64,000 nt of DNA from UBA5436 sp050951845 (GTDB lineage Bacteria > Bacillota > Clostridia > Saccharofermentanales > DTU023): the NCBI GenBank assembly GCA_050951845.1, contig JBMNJV010000002.1, positions 135,603 to 199,602 on the forward strand, in the 5' to 3' direction. This document shows positions 54,616-62,486 of this stretch, in pieces. The position numbers and the translations under genes are program-made. Every line of letters starts with the position of its first letter. Within the stretch, counting starts at the first letter, position 1. The notes beneath the pieces are model-generated. The model did no database searches. It saw only the letters and a list, made by a program, of their open reading frames with translations, and had not been told where the DNA came from.

Positions 54616-55938
54616 TTATAATTTGCTAAGCATAAAACGATTATTAGGATCACCCAGATAGAAACTGTCACCTGTATATAGTTTTTCCGGAACATTAGCA
54701 GAAAGCTTTCGTCCATTCCCTAAGAATGTACCGAATGATGAACCCAGATCGGTGAGTATAAAACTGTCTTCTGCAGGGTCATAGCTTACTGAACAGTGAA
54801 CCGCAGATATACCCGGTGTTGAGGCATCATATACAATATTGCATTTTGTCGGATCGCGTCCCAGTAAAAGTTTGTGCTCTAAACTGAAGCTGGCTTGTGC
54901 AAATTTTCCGCTGATACCGCGCAACTGCACAAAATAACTGTCACGCATTGCGCCAAGCTGATTCTCTTTCCCTTCCGCTTTATCTGATGAGGCAACACCG
55001 GAGACCGGAGCACTTTTCAGTATACGCAGTTTATTTAACCCGAAGGCCAAAATCAGCAGACTCAAAGCCGCAAGCGGTCCGAAAGTGTAAATCATCCAGT
55101 TTTTATAAGTGCTGATTCTGTATGGTATACCCTCTTCCTTCAAGACGCGGCTGAGCTGATCGATGACGGAAGCATAAAATACGTTACCTTTGCTGAGCTC
55201 AACCGTATCCGTCAATTGTGTAACCAGTCCTAAAGTATTGACACCTAAGACAAAACCTTTTGAATCTACCAGAGGTCCTCCGGAGTTGCCATGATTGATC
55301 GTTGTATCCATTTGAAATGCCTCATATTCGGTTCCTCTAATTGCCACACGCTTACTGATAATGCCTTGAGTCATGGTGATATCCTTAGTGTCATAGCGTA
55401 TATCGGACTGGAGTTCATCTGAAACACCCGGGTAGCCAAGGGCAAAAACTTCTTCACCGGAGTCAACAGTACCCGAGGGACGTAAGACTAAAGCATCCCT
55501 TTTTGCAGTGGGACTGGGCAGCTTGAGAATGGCCAAATCTTTTTTGTTAGCTTGCGAAAAGTATACAACCTGACCGTCAACCGCATCGCCTTCTGCAGCT
55601 GAAAAAATAACCTTAATGAAACCGTTGGTACCATCAATGCCCTGTTGAGCGTTATATGCATCATGTACCACATGGCCGTTTGTGACAATGTATTGCACCG
55701 GCTCGCCGGGGACACCTATCGCCCAGCCGGTTCCTGACGCTCCGAACGTCTGACCCAGCAGATCGCTCCATTGTGTATAGATATAGACCACACCGTTACG
55801 GGCCTCCTGAGGAGAGGTTCCGAACGTCGCTTTAATGCCGATAACTAAAAATATCACACTGCAAATAAGCAGCAGGCTTGTGACTGCTATAACGGCCAGC
55901 CAGACTTTTTTTCTTTTTCCTGTATTTTTCTGTGTCAT
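54616..55938 (-). CDS. Membrane HtrA/trypsin-like protease with cytoplasmic FHA domain
   Basis: The 440-residue protein has TM1 (about 12-35) and an extracellular trypsin-fold domain with His89 (TNGHVVH), Asp134 (KKDLAIL) and Ser219 (HGNSGGPL), a complete catalytic triad. TM2 (about 283-302) leads to a C-terminal FHA domain (about 350-430; LLGRDPTKCNIVYD, SAVHCSV, LGSSFGTFLGNGRKL). No PDZ domain is present. The layout puts the protease outside and a phosphothreonine reader inside, so kinase signalling could control extracellular proteolysis or the reverse. It belongs to the FHA-PP2C-STK gene series. Confidence 0.9.
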   Translation of the reverse strand: MTQKNTGKRKKVWLAVIAVTSLLLICSVIFLVIGIKATFGTSPQEARNGVVYIYTQWSDLLGQTFGASGTGWAIGVPGEPVQYIVTNGHVVHDAYNAQQGIDGTNGFIKVIFSAAEGDAVDGQVVYFSQANKKDLAILKLPSPTAKRDALVLRPSGTVDSGEEVFALGYPGVSDELQSDIRYDTKDITMTQGIISKRVAIRGTEYEAFQMDTTINHGNSGGPLVDSKGFVLGVNTLGLVTQLTDTVELSKGNVFYASVIDQLSRVLKEEGIPYRISTYKNWMIYTFGPLAALSLLILAFGLNKLRILKSAPVSGVASSDKAEGKENQLGAMRDSYFVQLRGISGKFAQASFSLEHKLLLGRDPTKCNIVYDASTPGISAVHCSVSYDPAEDSFILTDLGSSFGTFLGNGRKLSANVPEKLYTGDSFYLGDPNNRFMLSKL

Positions 55939-55974
55939 AAAATAATCTCCTTAAAATATTTGCGTAAATTTTGT

Positions 55975-57006
55975 TTAATCCGTAATGCTCGCCTCTGCTA
56001 AAACCTGATTAACAGCAATCAGTATGGCGGTGTAATTATCTTGGTTCACTTTATTCTGTTTGAGGATTTCTGCCTCAACTTCCGACAAAACAGCTCCTTT
56101 TCTCAGATTGAGACAATCTGTAAGCTGCTGATGACTAAGCGTATCGCTGACACCGTCCGAACAGAGTAAAAGGCGATCGTCACTTTGCAGTGAAAACGTG
56201 CGCTGACAATAATCACAGCGGATCTTGTACCTGCCCATAAAGTGACTGAGTGCAGCTGCTTGCGGATCTTGTACAACCTCTGTCAGAGAGCTGCCTGAAT
56301 ATGCCGCATCCAGATAAAGTGTATTGATATACTCATGGCGCAAGTTCAGCGCATAGAGCCGCTGATTGCGCAGTAAAAATAAATCACTGTCACCTACAGA
56401 CCAAAAGAGCAAATTGTTTTGATACAGATAGACCTGGATTAACGTGCTGCCACCTTTATCACCATGCTTTGCGTGAATTACTTCGCTAAGCTGTTCCAGA
56501 TGCTTTACCCAGAGTTCTGCCAAAACACTTACGTCTCCATCTTGTGATATGGCATTTGCAAAATCCGTTGCAGGAAAGATTGAACGAATCTTCTTAGAGA
56601 GCTCATCGGCAATCAGCGCACCATCCTCCAATCCTCCCATGCCGTCACAAATTAATGCTAAAAAACCTTGTTCGGCAAAATTATCCAACGGCGAAAGAGT
56701 GAACCGATCCTGCTGTTCCTCACGTGAGCCCAGTCCCTGAAGATTGAAGACCTCGAGGGAGTCCTTATTTTCAGCTTCATTATCAAGCTGAACTGCAGAA
56801 TTGAATGTAATATTCGATAATCCGTCAATATGCTTGCAGTTATTCTGTTGATATTGCTTTTTGTGCTTAGCTCTCATCCGTAAAGCAACCAAAACAAAAA
56901 ACAGCAAAATCAGTAAAATAAAGATTGTCCAGCGCGGCAATTTAAAATCTTCTGCAATCGGTTTCTGCAGCCATTCATACCAGATAACAAGCACACAGAT
57001 GCTCAT
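55975..57006 (-). CDS. Membrane-anchored PP2C-family phosphatase
   Basis: The 343-residue protein has one N-terminal TM helix (about 25-45, TIFILLILLFFVLVALRM) followed by a PP2C domain with LGSREEQQDRF, LICDGMGGLEDGAL, WSVGDSDLFLL, and LLCSDGVSDTLS. Metal-binding Asp residues are in place. It is a second phosphatase in the same operon, but tethered to the membrane. Its ATG overlaps the stop of the upstream FHA gene by 4 bp (ATGA). Confidence 0.88.
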   Translation of the reverse strand: MSICVLVIWYEWLQKPIAEDFKLPRWTIFILLILLFFVLVALRMRAKHKKQYQQNNCKHIDGLSNITFNSAVQLDNEAENKDSLEVFNLQGLGSREEQQDRFTLSPLDNFAEQGFLALICDGMGGLEDGALIADELSKKIRSIFPATDFANAISQDGDVSVLAELWVKHLEQLSEVIHAKHGDKGGSTLIQVYLYQNNLLFWSVGDSDLFLLRNQRLYALNLRHEYINTLYLDAAYSGSSLTEVVQDPQAAALSHFMGRYKIRCDYCQRTFSLQSDDRLLLCSDGVSDTLSHQQLTDCLNLRKGAVLSEVEAEILKQNKVNQDNYTAILIAVNQVLAEASITD

Positions 57007-57548
57007 TCCTCATCATTCTCCCATTTAAAATGTTCACCGCATAAAGGCAAAAAAAGCAAAACTGTTTGCCCTAATTCAATGCGATCATAAGCTTTCAGTT
57101 CCAGTGTCGCTTCAACAGGCTCACCGTTCAGATATGTAATACCTCGGCTCATTCCGGGAACAAGCGTGAAGCGGCCGCTCTTTGAGTCATAAGTAATCAA
57201 GCAATGGTTTTCCCGTGATACAGTATCATCATCAGGCAATGAAACATCCATAGCTGCACTGCGACCGATAAAATTGCGTCCGGAACAAAGACGGAAATCA
57301 CTTCCTCTGTGGATACCTCTGATACATACGACAAAAGCAACTGCCGGATTAATGCCCAGGTCCTTCTTGATCAAAGCAACCGTCTTACCTGTATCTGCCT
57401 GTACTTGGGCAGGATTGTTCTGCAAAGGCATGGTTTTACCGAGATCAACCACCCCTGCCGTTTTCCCGATATTCTGTCCCGGGTTGCAATAAGGACAGTT
57501 TTCATAGCGTTCCTCATCAAAGAAATGTCCGTTTTCACACTGTTTCAT
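57003..57548 (-). CDS. Zinc-ribbon/FHA-domain protein
   Basis: The protein has 181 residues. An N-terminal zinc-ribbon-like segment (CENGHFFDEERYENCPYC) is followed by a linker with GKTMPLQN and GKTVALIKK, possible Thr phosphosites, and a C-terminal FHA domain (FRLCSGRNFIGRSAAMDVSL, SRENHCLITYD). It should bind phosphothreonine on partner proteins. ATG 57548 has AGGAGG 7 nt upstream; an in-frame start further up does not. It is the first gene of the signalling series, and the conserved GKT repeats resemble the N-terminal phospho-targets of other FHA regulators. Confidence 0.88.
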   Translation of the reverse strand: MKQCENGHFFDEERYENCPYCNPGQNIGKTAGVVDLGKTMPLQNNPAQVQADTGKTVALIKKDLGINPAVAFVVCIRGIHRGSDFRLCSGRNFIGRSAAMDVSLPDDDTVSRENHCLITYDSKSGRFTLVPGMSRGITYLNGEPVEATLELKAYDRIELGQTVLLFLPLCGEHFKWENDEE

Positions 57549-57688
57549 GTATTTTCCTCCTAAATAATTTATATGAACTGTTGTCGTCAATCTGATTTAA
57601 ATTTATGAGCTGCAAGTTTTTCAAAATGTTCAGTATGTTAAATCTTTCAGATGCTTTTTGCTTCATATTTACTGATAAGAATTTCCGG

Positions 57689-57697
57689 TGATATAAT
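57689..57697 (+). promoter_or_regulatory. Extended -10 promoter of the LuxR-type regulator
   Basis: TGATATAAT is an extended -10 element (TG-n-TATAAT), about 64 bp before the regulator ATG. No good -35 is seen, which fits extended -10 promoters. It sits in the 212-bp gap between divergent genes. Confidence 0.6.
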
Positions 57698-57760
57698 ATT
57701 TACAGTATTAATTGATCCTTTTGACGTTAACAGGACGTGGTTCAGGAGGTGTAAAATTCG

Positions 57761-59179
57761 ATGAAAAACTTTAAATTTGTAGCTTGTTTCGGATTGAGTT
57801 TTTTTTGCCGCTACATGATTATTATTTTTAGCGATTATCGTTTAGACGAATTTCCTGCATTGGTTACCAACATCTACCTCTCGTTTATTAACTATAGCCT
57901 GATCGCCTTCGGCATCCTGCTTTTTTATGTCTACAGGCAATTTATCTATAAAGCAGATCAAATGTTTCCGGTTTCTTTTGTGTTTTTCTTACTGGGCAGT
58001 CTCAGTCTGGTAGGTATGGCCTTCATTCAGAACACCTTCCTTTATACTCTGAATCTTGGTCTTGTCCATTTACTTATGGGAGTCCAAACTGCCTTTTGCA
58101 TTTATTTGTTGTTCCGCTGCATGCGCGAGGGTCTCAGGACCGGTTTAATTGTGGCAGGTTCAGGCACGTTAGGTATTCTTATGTTTGTCATGGTGAACAT
58201 ATTACTTTCACTTTGGCCTGAGAGTACCCACTTAATAATGACTTTAGGAACTCTGTTGCCTTTTTTAATACTAGCTTGGTTAATCATTTTCTCTTTTCCT
58301 GTCAATGTTCTTTTCGAAAATGAGAGCGACATCTTTCACTCACTTAACATACCGAACCCCCTGAAATTTCCCGGTTTATGGAGTACCGCGATCAGCATAG
58401 TTTTACTGTCTTTTGCCTTAGGTTTTTTTGAGAACAATGTGTACATGACTTATGCCTTTAAAAGTTATGACTCATTCAACTGGCTGCTCATCATCTTTAC
58501 GTTAGGTTATATGCTGGCAGCATACCTGGCTGACTTACGACAGAGTTTCTTTCTTTCCGTATTGACCTTTTTTTCCGCGCTGCTCTGTTTACCTTTTCTC
58601 CCTGCCTGGGATCTTACTAATTTACGACTATATAATATTGGACCTATCATTTTCTGTGCCGGTATTGCCAATATTTTCATCATGATTTCTCTGGTTCGAA
58701 TCGGACATCGAGCAAAGAATGTGCTGTTTACGATTTGTCTTTCCGGTATCCTCTACAACATGGCACTGGGCATAGGAACCAGCCTTTCCTTCAGCCTTGG
58801 TGATTATTCCAAACTCGACATTCGCCTGTTTCTCGGTCTATTTGTTCTGATTATTGCCTCCTTGGCGATGCAGATATATCTTAATTACGCAAATGTCTCG
58901 GCTAAGGTAACTGACCGGAGTAACGATGAACCGCAACTTCGGCTTAAGGAGGTCATCGACAGCTACGGTTTCAGCCAAAGGGAGCGCGAAGTTCTGGAGC
59001 AAGTACTGGTCGGTCACTCTGTCAAAGAAATTGCACAAATATTATTCATTTCTCAAAGTACTGTAAAATATTACATCAGTCGTTTGCTTTCACATTGTAA
59101 TGTCAAAAATCGCATTGAATTATTGGCAAAGTTAAATCAAGAAGCGGGAGAATCCGTTCCGAATTCCGCCGGACGATGA
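57761..59179 (+). CDS. LuxR-type regulator with 12-TM membrane domain
   Basis: The 472-residue protein has about twelve hydrophobic segments in residues 1-380, in an MFS-like pattern, and a C-terminal LuxR helix-turn-helix (about 402-462; GFSQREREVLEQVLVGHSVKEIAQILFISQSTVKYYISRLL). Such membrane-bound LuxR proteins, common in gut Actinobacteria and Clostridia, are thought to sense a small molecule in the membrane and act on nearby promoters. It is divergent from the FHA-PP2C-STK operon, the likely target. An AGGAGGTG site precedes the ATG. Confidence 0.85.
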   Translation: MKNFKFVACFGLSFFCRYMIIIFSDYRLDEFPALVTNIYLSFINYSLIAFGILLFYVYRQFIYKADQMFPVSFVFFLLGSLSLVGMAFIQNTFLYTLNLGLVHLLMGVQTAFCIYLLFRCMREGLRTGLIVAGSGTLGILMFVMVNILLSLWPESTHLIMTLGTLLPFLILAWLIIFSFPVNVLFENESDIFHSLNIPNPLKFPGLWSTAISIVLLSFALGFFENNVYMTYAFKSYDSFNWLLIIFTLGYMLAAYLADLRQSFFLSVLTFFSALLCLPFLPAWDLTNLRLYNIGPIIFCAGIANIFIMISLVRIGHRAKNVLFTICLSGILYNMALGIGTSLSFSLGDYSKLDIRLFLGLFVLIIASLAMQIYLNYANVSAKVTDRSNDEPQLRLKEVIDSYGFSQREREVLEQVLVGHSVKEIAQILFISQSTVKYYISRLLSHCNVKNRIELLAKLNQEAGESVPNSAGR

Positions 59180-59512
59180 ACCGCCGGAATAGTTTTAACT
59201 ATCGGACGTCTCACTGCAAATTTTCTCCTCTCTTTACTCATTAACCATTTCATCCTTTCATGTTCATTACACTGAACTTGTCTGATGTTTTGATTGTATT
59301 CTCTCTGCGGCAATTGTCTATTGGCCAAAGGTCTAATTCTCAAAAAGCTGATCTATCGGCATTTTCAAAGTATTAGCCATATAGCTAATACCTGAATATT
59401 ATTCAATTAAAATGTTAATGAAATCGAATAATATACAAAATAAAGAACTATTAATGAATATAAATACTAAATGTGTATTCTAAAGAAAATGAGATATAAC
59501 CATTCAAAACTG
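59180..59512. other. Intergenic region after the LuxR-type regulator
   Basis: No supported gene is visible. A perfect 8-bp inverted repeat (GTATTAGC/GCTAATAC, 59370-59391) lacks a T-run and may be an operator or weak terminator. The rest is AT-rich. Confidence 0.5.
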
Positions 59513-59575
59513 TTTAATAAAATAGCAGTTAGCAATCATCTGATTTTTAATAAAATAGCAGTTAGCAATCATCTG
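59513..59575. repeat. 30-bp direct repeat, two identical copies
   Basis: The 30-bp word starting TTTAATAAAATAGCAGTTAG is present at 59513-59542 and again at 59546-59575, with no mismatch seen and a 3-bp spacer. It lies just before the heptamer array. Confidence 0.85.
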
Positions 59576-59600
59576 TCGTGCCGTAATTGTCAGAGAAGAG

Positions 59601-59682
59601 ACTTCATACTTCATACTTCATACTTCATACTTCATACTTCATACTTCATACTTCATATTTCATATTTCATACTTCATACTTC
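59601..59682. repeat. Heptanucleotide ACTTCAT microsatellite, 11 full copies
   Basis: Eight perfect ACTTCAT units are followed by two ATTTCAT variants, one more ACTTCAT and a partial unit. A 7-bp unit is not a multiple of three, so each gain or loss shifts any reading frame running through it. It lies about 100 bp upstream of the panE-like start. Confidence 0.93.
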
Positions 59683-59781
59683 TATATCGTTCCCATCTTA
59701 TATTTCTTTATTTTTTATGTTTGTATGCTAAGATATTTTGAAAGATATATTTTAAAAAGCATTGAAAGTGATAATAATACT

Positions 59782-60702
59782 ATGAAGCAAATTAAAACTG
59801 TCAGCTTAATCGGTCTTGGGGCCCTCGGTCTCCTCTTTTCCGAGTCATTTGCCTCTGCCGCTTCTCCCGGCGGCTTTCGTGTCATAGCAGATGAGTTTCG
59901 CCAGACAAAATATCGTAAAGAGGGGCTTTACAATAATGATAAAGCTCTGAGTTTTAAGATGCTGCGACCGGATGAACCGTGTGAGCCGGCTGACCTTTTG
60001 ATTTTTGCCGTCAAGTATGGTCAATTACCCCAAGCGATCGCAGATACTGCACTTCACGTTGGAAATCAGACGATTATACTTTCTCTTCTCAACGGCATCA
60101 GCAGCGAAGAGGATATACGCGCCGTGTACGGTGATAAGGTTATTGGTTGTACGGTTCAGGGCATGGATGCTACTAAAGAGGGCAATCGGCTCTATTGGAA
60201 AAACATGGGTAATTTTACAGTGGGTGAGCTCTGCTCAGATCAGATTACGCCCCGCCTTTTACTCGTGTCAAATTATCTCAAGCGGGCAAAACTACCACAT
60301 ACTCTTGTGACTGATATGCGTGATCGCATGTGGGGCAAGTTTATGCTCAATGTAGGGATCAATCAAGTCGTCAGTGTTTGTGAAGGCAATTACGGTTCAG
60401 TTCAACGTGAAGGCCCGGAGCGAGAACGTATGATTGCCGCCATGCAGGAGGTCATCACGCTGGCAAAAGCGGAAGGTGTAAAACTCGATCATAACGATCT
60501 CTTGTATTGGCTGAATGTCATAAAACCCCTTGCTGCAGAGGGTATGCCCTCGATGCGTCAAGACCTTCTGCAAGGACGCAAAACGGAAGTTGATCTCTTC
60601 GCCGGCACCGTCGTCAAATTAGGTCAAAAACACGGCATAGCTACCCCTGTTAATCAAGCCCTCTTGGAGGAAATCCTTGCTCTCGAAAAGAATTTACGTT
60701 AA
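59782..60702 (+). CDS. 2-dehydropantoate 2-reductase family protein
   Basis: The 306-residue protein has an N-terminal Rossmann fold (VSLIGLGALGLLFSES), the ApbA/PanE block DLLIFAVKYGQL, catalytic Lys region (RMWGKFMLNVGINQV) and GMPSMRQDLLQGRKTEVDLFAG, matching PanE. It would reduce ketopantoate to pantoate with NADPH in coenzyme A synthesis. ATG 59782 is chosen because the family homology starts here; upstream in-frame sequence is only the translated heptamer array. No other pantothenate gene is adjacent, so a related 2-keto acid reductase is possible. Confidence 0.85.
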   Translation: MKQIKTVSLIGLGALGLLFSESFASAASPGGFRVIADEFRQTKYRKEGLYNNDKALSFKMLRPDEPCEPADLLIFAVKYGQLPQAIADTALHVGNQTIILSLLNGISSEEDIRAVYGDKVIGCTVQGMDATKEGNRLYWKNMGNFTVGELCSDQITPRLLLVSNYLKRAKLPHTLVTDMRDRMWGKFMLNVGINQVVSVCEGNYGSVQREGPERERMIAAMQEVITLAKAEGVKLDHNDLLYWLNVIKPLAAEGMPSMRQDLLQGRKTEVDLFAGTVVKLGQKHGIATPVNQALLEEILALEKNLR

Positions 60703-60833
60703 CCATTGCCGTGAAAAAATCTGCAATTAAGTTTGAATTTTCAGACACTTACGAGAAAGCCATCATATTTCAACTGAAAATAAATAAGAAAAATATTGAT
60801 TTAGATTAAACAACCATAGGAGCTGAGGAAAAA

Positions 60834-60847
60834 AACCGCGTGCGGTT
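60834..60847. promoter_or_regulatory. Tight hairpin AACCGC/GCGGTT upstream of small ORF
   Basis: A 6-bp perfect stem with a two-base loop lies 20 bp before the small ORF at 60867. There is no T-run, so it is more likely a regulatory or RNA-stability element than a terminator. Confidence 0.4.
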
Positions 60848-60866
60848 ATTTGATCAGGAGGACTTC

Positions 60867-60980
60867 ATGAACCAAAACGACCAGATCAAACTCGGTATTC
60901 TTTTGACTTGTACAGTTTATCTCATTAATATATTAAATAGTATACTACCGGGAATTAACAGAGCATTATTTTTTTGCTAA
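60867..60980 (+). CDS. Small hydrophobic ORF upstream of cysK, 37 residues
   Basis: The ATG follows a strong TCAGGAGGAC ribosome binding site. The 37-codon frame has one hydrophobic stretch (LGILLTCTVYLINILNSIL) and ends in FFC-stop. It lies 46 bp before cysK on the same strand. It could be a small membrane protein or a leader peptide, the terminal Cys codon being suggestive for a cysteine-synthesis gene. No family is recognised and no terminator lies between it and cysK, so attenuation is speculative. Confidence 0.5.
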   Translation: MNQNDQIKLGILLTCTVYLINILNSILPGINRALFFC

Positions 60981-61026
60981 GTTTTTCCGGGTTATACAAA
61001 AAAATGATATGAAAAGATGGATAAAT

Positions 61027-61929
61027 ATGATTACTGAAAATATTCTTGATATTATCGGCAATACGCCGATCATCAGCCTGAAAAAAGCTACAGGACTAAA
61101 TATTTTTGCAAAGGCTGAGTATTTGAATCCCGGTGGCAGCATCAAAGACCGGGTGGCCAAATATATGATTGAGCAGGCTGAAGCTGAAGGTAAATTAAAG
61201 CCGGGTATGACGATTATGGAGCCCACCTCGGGCAATACCGGTATTGGTCTGGCATTAGTCGGTGTGCAAAAGGGCTACCGGGTAGTAATTGTCATGCCGG
61301 AAAATATGAGTGAGGAAAGAAAAAAGATCATCCGCGCTCTGGGTGCCGAGCTGATCCTGACTGATGCCAAGGAAAGCATCGGTGGAGCAGTCACAGAGGT
61401 AGAACGACAACAAGCTGCTGACGTGAATATTTTTGTTCCGCAACAGTTTGAAAATATGCATAATCCCCGTGTCCATTACTTAACCACAGCGGCGGAAATA
61501 TGGGAACAAATGGATGGCAGAGTAGATGTCTTTGTTTCCGGTCTGGGAAGCGGTGGAACATTGACGGGAGTTGGCCGCTTTATTAAAGAAAAGAATCCAC
61601 AGGCCAAGATCATCGCAGTGGAGCCGAAAAATGTTTCTGCGCTATTAGGACACGAGCCGGGATTTCACAAGATTCAGGGTATTGGTGACGGGTTTATCCC
61701 CGGCGTGCTTGATGTCGGCCTGATTAGCGAGGTTGTTGAGGTAACGGATGAAGATGCCTTTATAACTACAAGAACTTTGGCAAGCGGTCAGGGTCTTTTA
61801 GTTGGTACTTCGGCCGGAGCCAATGTCTGGGCATCTATTCAGATATCGCAAAAATATGGTCAGGATAAAAACATCGTCACCGTTCTGCCTGACAGGGTGG
61901 AAAGATATTTCAGTACAGCATTAATTTAA
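61027..61929 (+). CDS. cysK: Cysteine synthase A
   Basis: The protein has 300 residues. It has ENILDIIGNTPIISL, the PLP lysine Lys40 in NPGGSIKDR, the phosphate loop PTSGNTGIGLAL and GLGSGGTLTGVG, plus AGANVWA near the C-terminus. It makes cysteine from O-acetylserine and sulfide. ATG 61027 is chosen because the family starts here; an ATG six codons upstream has no better ribosome binding site. No serine acetyltransferase gene is adjacent. Confidence 0.94.
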   Translation: MITENILDIIGNTPIISLKKATGLNIFAKAEYLNPGGSIKDRVAKYMIEQAEAEGKLKPGMTIMEPTSGNTGIGLALVGVQKGYRVVIVMPENMSEERKKIIRALGAELILTDAKESIGGAVTEVERQQAADVNIFVPQQFENMHNPRVHYLTTAAEIWEQMDGRVDVFVSGLGSGGTLTGVGRFIKEKNPQAKIIAVEPKNVSALLGHEPGFHKIQGIGDGFIPGVLDVGLISEVVEVTDEDAFITTRTLASGQGLLVGTSAGANVWASIQISQKYGQDKNIVTVLPDRVERYFSTALI

Positions 61930-61953
61930 ACTTTATGAATAATCAAAATGAAC

Positions 61954-61982
61954 GAGGAGCTGAAATCAATCGGCTCCTCTTC
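61954..61982 (+). terminator. Terminator of cysK
   Basis: GAGGAGC and GCTCCTC arms with a 12-base loop are followed by TTCTG, 24 bp after the stop codon. Confidence 0.75.
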
Positions 61983-62158
61983 TGACTTGAAAACGTTGCT
62001 TCTGATACACACAATTCATACTTATCTTACAAAATTTCCCGCATTTATTGCCACAAAAGTATTTGACTATACCTAGTATGAAGGCATCGCTGTTGAAACG
62101 GTTGCCATTGTTTTTTGTGGATGTAGGACAGTAGCAATCAATTTTTAAATATTAGCGA
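61983..62158. other. Spacer between the cysK terminator and the mgtE promoter
   Basis: The stretch from 61930 to the mgtE start is 557 bp without a conventional gene. It contains the cysK terminator, this AT-rich spacer with nothing recognisable in it, and then the mgtE promoter and leader, annotated separately. Confidence 0.5.
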
Positions 62159-62186
62159 TTGACTTTATCGACCTAAGTGCTAGAAT
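62159..62186 (+). promoter_or_regulatory. Sigma-A promoter of mgtE leader
   Basis: TTGACT (62159-62164) and TAGAAT (62181-62186) are 16 bp apart. The predicted start (about 62193) gives a ~295-nt untranslated leader before mgtE. Confidence 0.75.
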
Positions 62187-62192
62187 ATTTTT

Positions 62193-62486
62193 TGTGGTTA
62201 TATCATTTGATTCGATTCCACATTTTTTACTACCTGCGAAAGGAGAATTCAAGGTGAAAACTACAAGTCCTATGAGTGATGTTCGATCTGACGACCCGCG
62301 ACCTAGATTGTGTTTTGTTGAGCGGAATTCCTCCTTCGCATCTCTCTTTGCCTAATAATAATTCAACAGATTTTTTCTTTGAAATTTTTCTTTATTTAGC
62401 AAGTTTCTTGTGAAGCTTTCTGCTCTGATTTCGGTTGTTCGCGTTCCGTCCCGAATCACTCTTGGCAAGAACAGGAGGATCAGATA
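62193..62486 (+). promoter_or_regulatory. Long leader of mgtE with weak hairpins
   Basis: The leader holds a TGTGG/CCACA stem (62193-62222) followed by six T residues, a small ORF (62254-62355), and a TGTTGA/TCAACA pair (62316-62368) followed by a T-run at 62371-62376. The last could be a terminator whose 5' arm lies inside the small ORF. I do not recognise the M-box (ykoK) magnesium riboswitch pattern here. Stems are short, so the attenuation idea is tentative. Confidence 0.45.
62254..62355 (+). CDS. Candidate leader peptide upstream of mgtE, 33 residues
   Basis: A GTG start follows AAAGGAG by 8 nt and the frame ends at TAA. The peptide contains SDVRSDDPRPRL, an Asp/Pro/Arg-rich stretch. 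In Salmonella and E. coli, the Pro- and acid-rich leader peptide MgtL senses low Mg2+ by destabilising the ribosome and controls a Mg2+ transporter gene. A similar peptide ahead of mgtE in the same long leader is suggestive. It could also be a chance ORF. Confidence 0.45.
   Translation: MKTTSPMSDVRSDDPRPRLCFVERNSSFASLFA

Noticed and set aside
59137..59343. Arg-rich minus-strand frame of 68 codons overlapping the LuxR gene end
   Set aside because: It opens with a TTG, has no ribosome binding site, and overlaps a well-supported gene; it resembles no known family.
59601..59682. CRISPR array
   Set aside because: The units are 7 bp, contiguous and without spacers, and no cas genes are nearby. 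It is a simple microsatellite.
59587..59781. N-terminal extension of the panE-like gene through the heptamer array
   Set aside because: The extension is only translated repeat (LHTSYFI units) with no ribosome binding site, and the family homology begins at ATG 59782.
62193..62486. M-box (ykoK) magnesium riboswitch upstream of mgtE
   Set aside because: The conserved M-box sequence blocks could not be recognised by eye; the leader ORF is reported instead.
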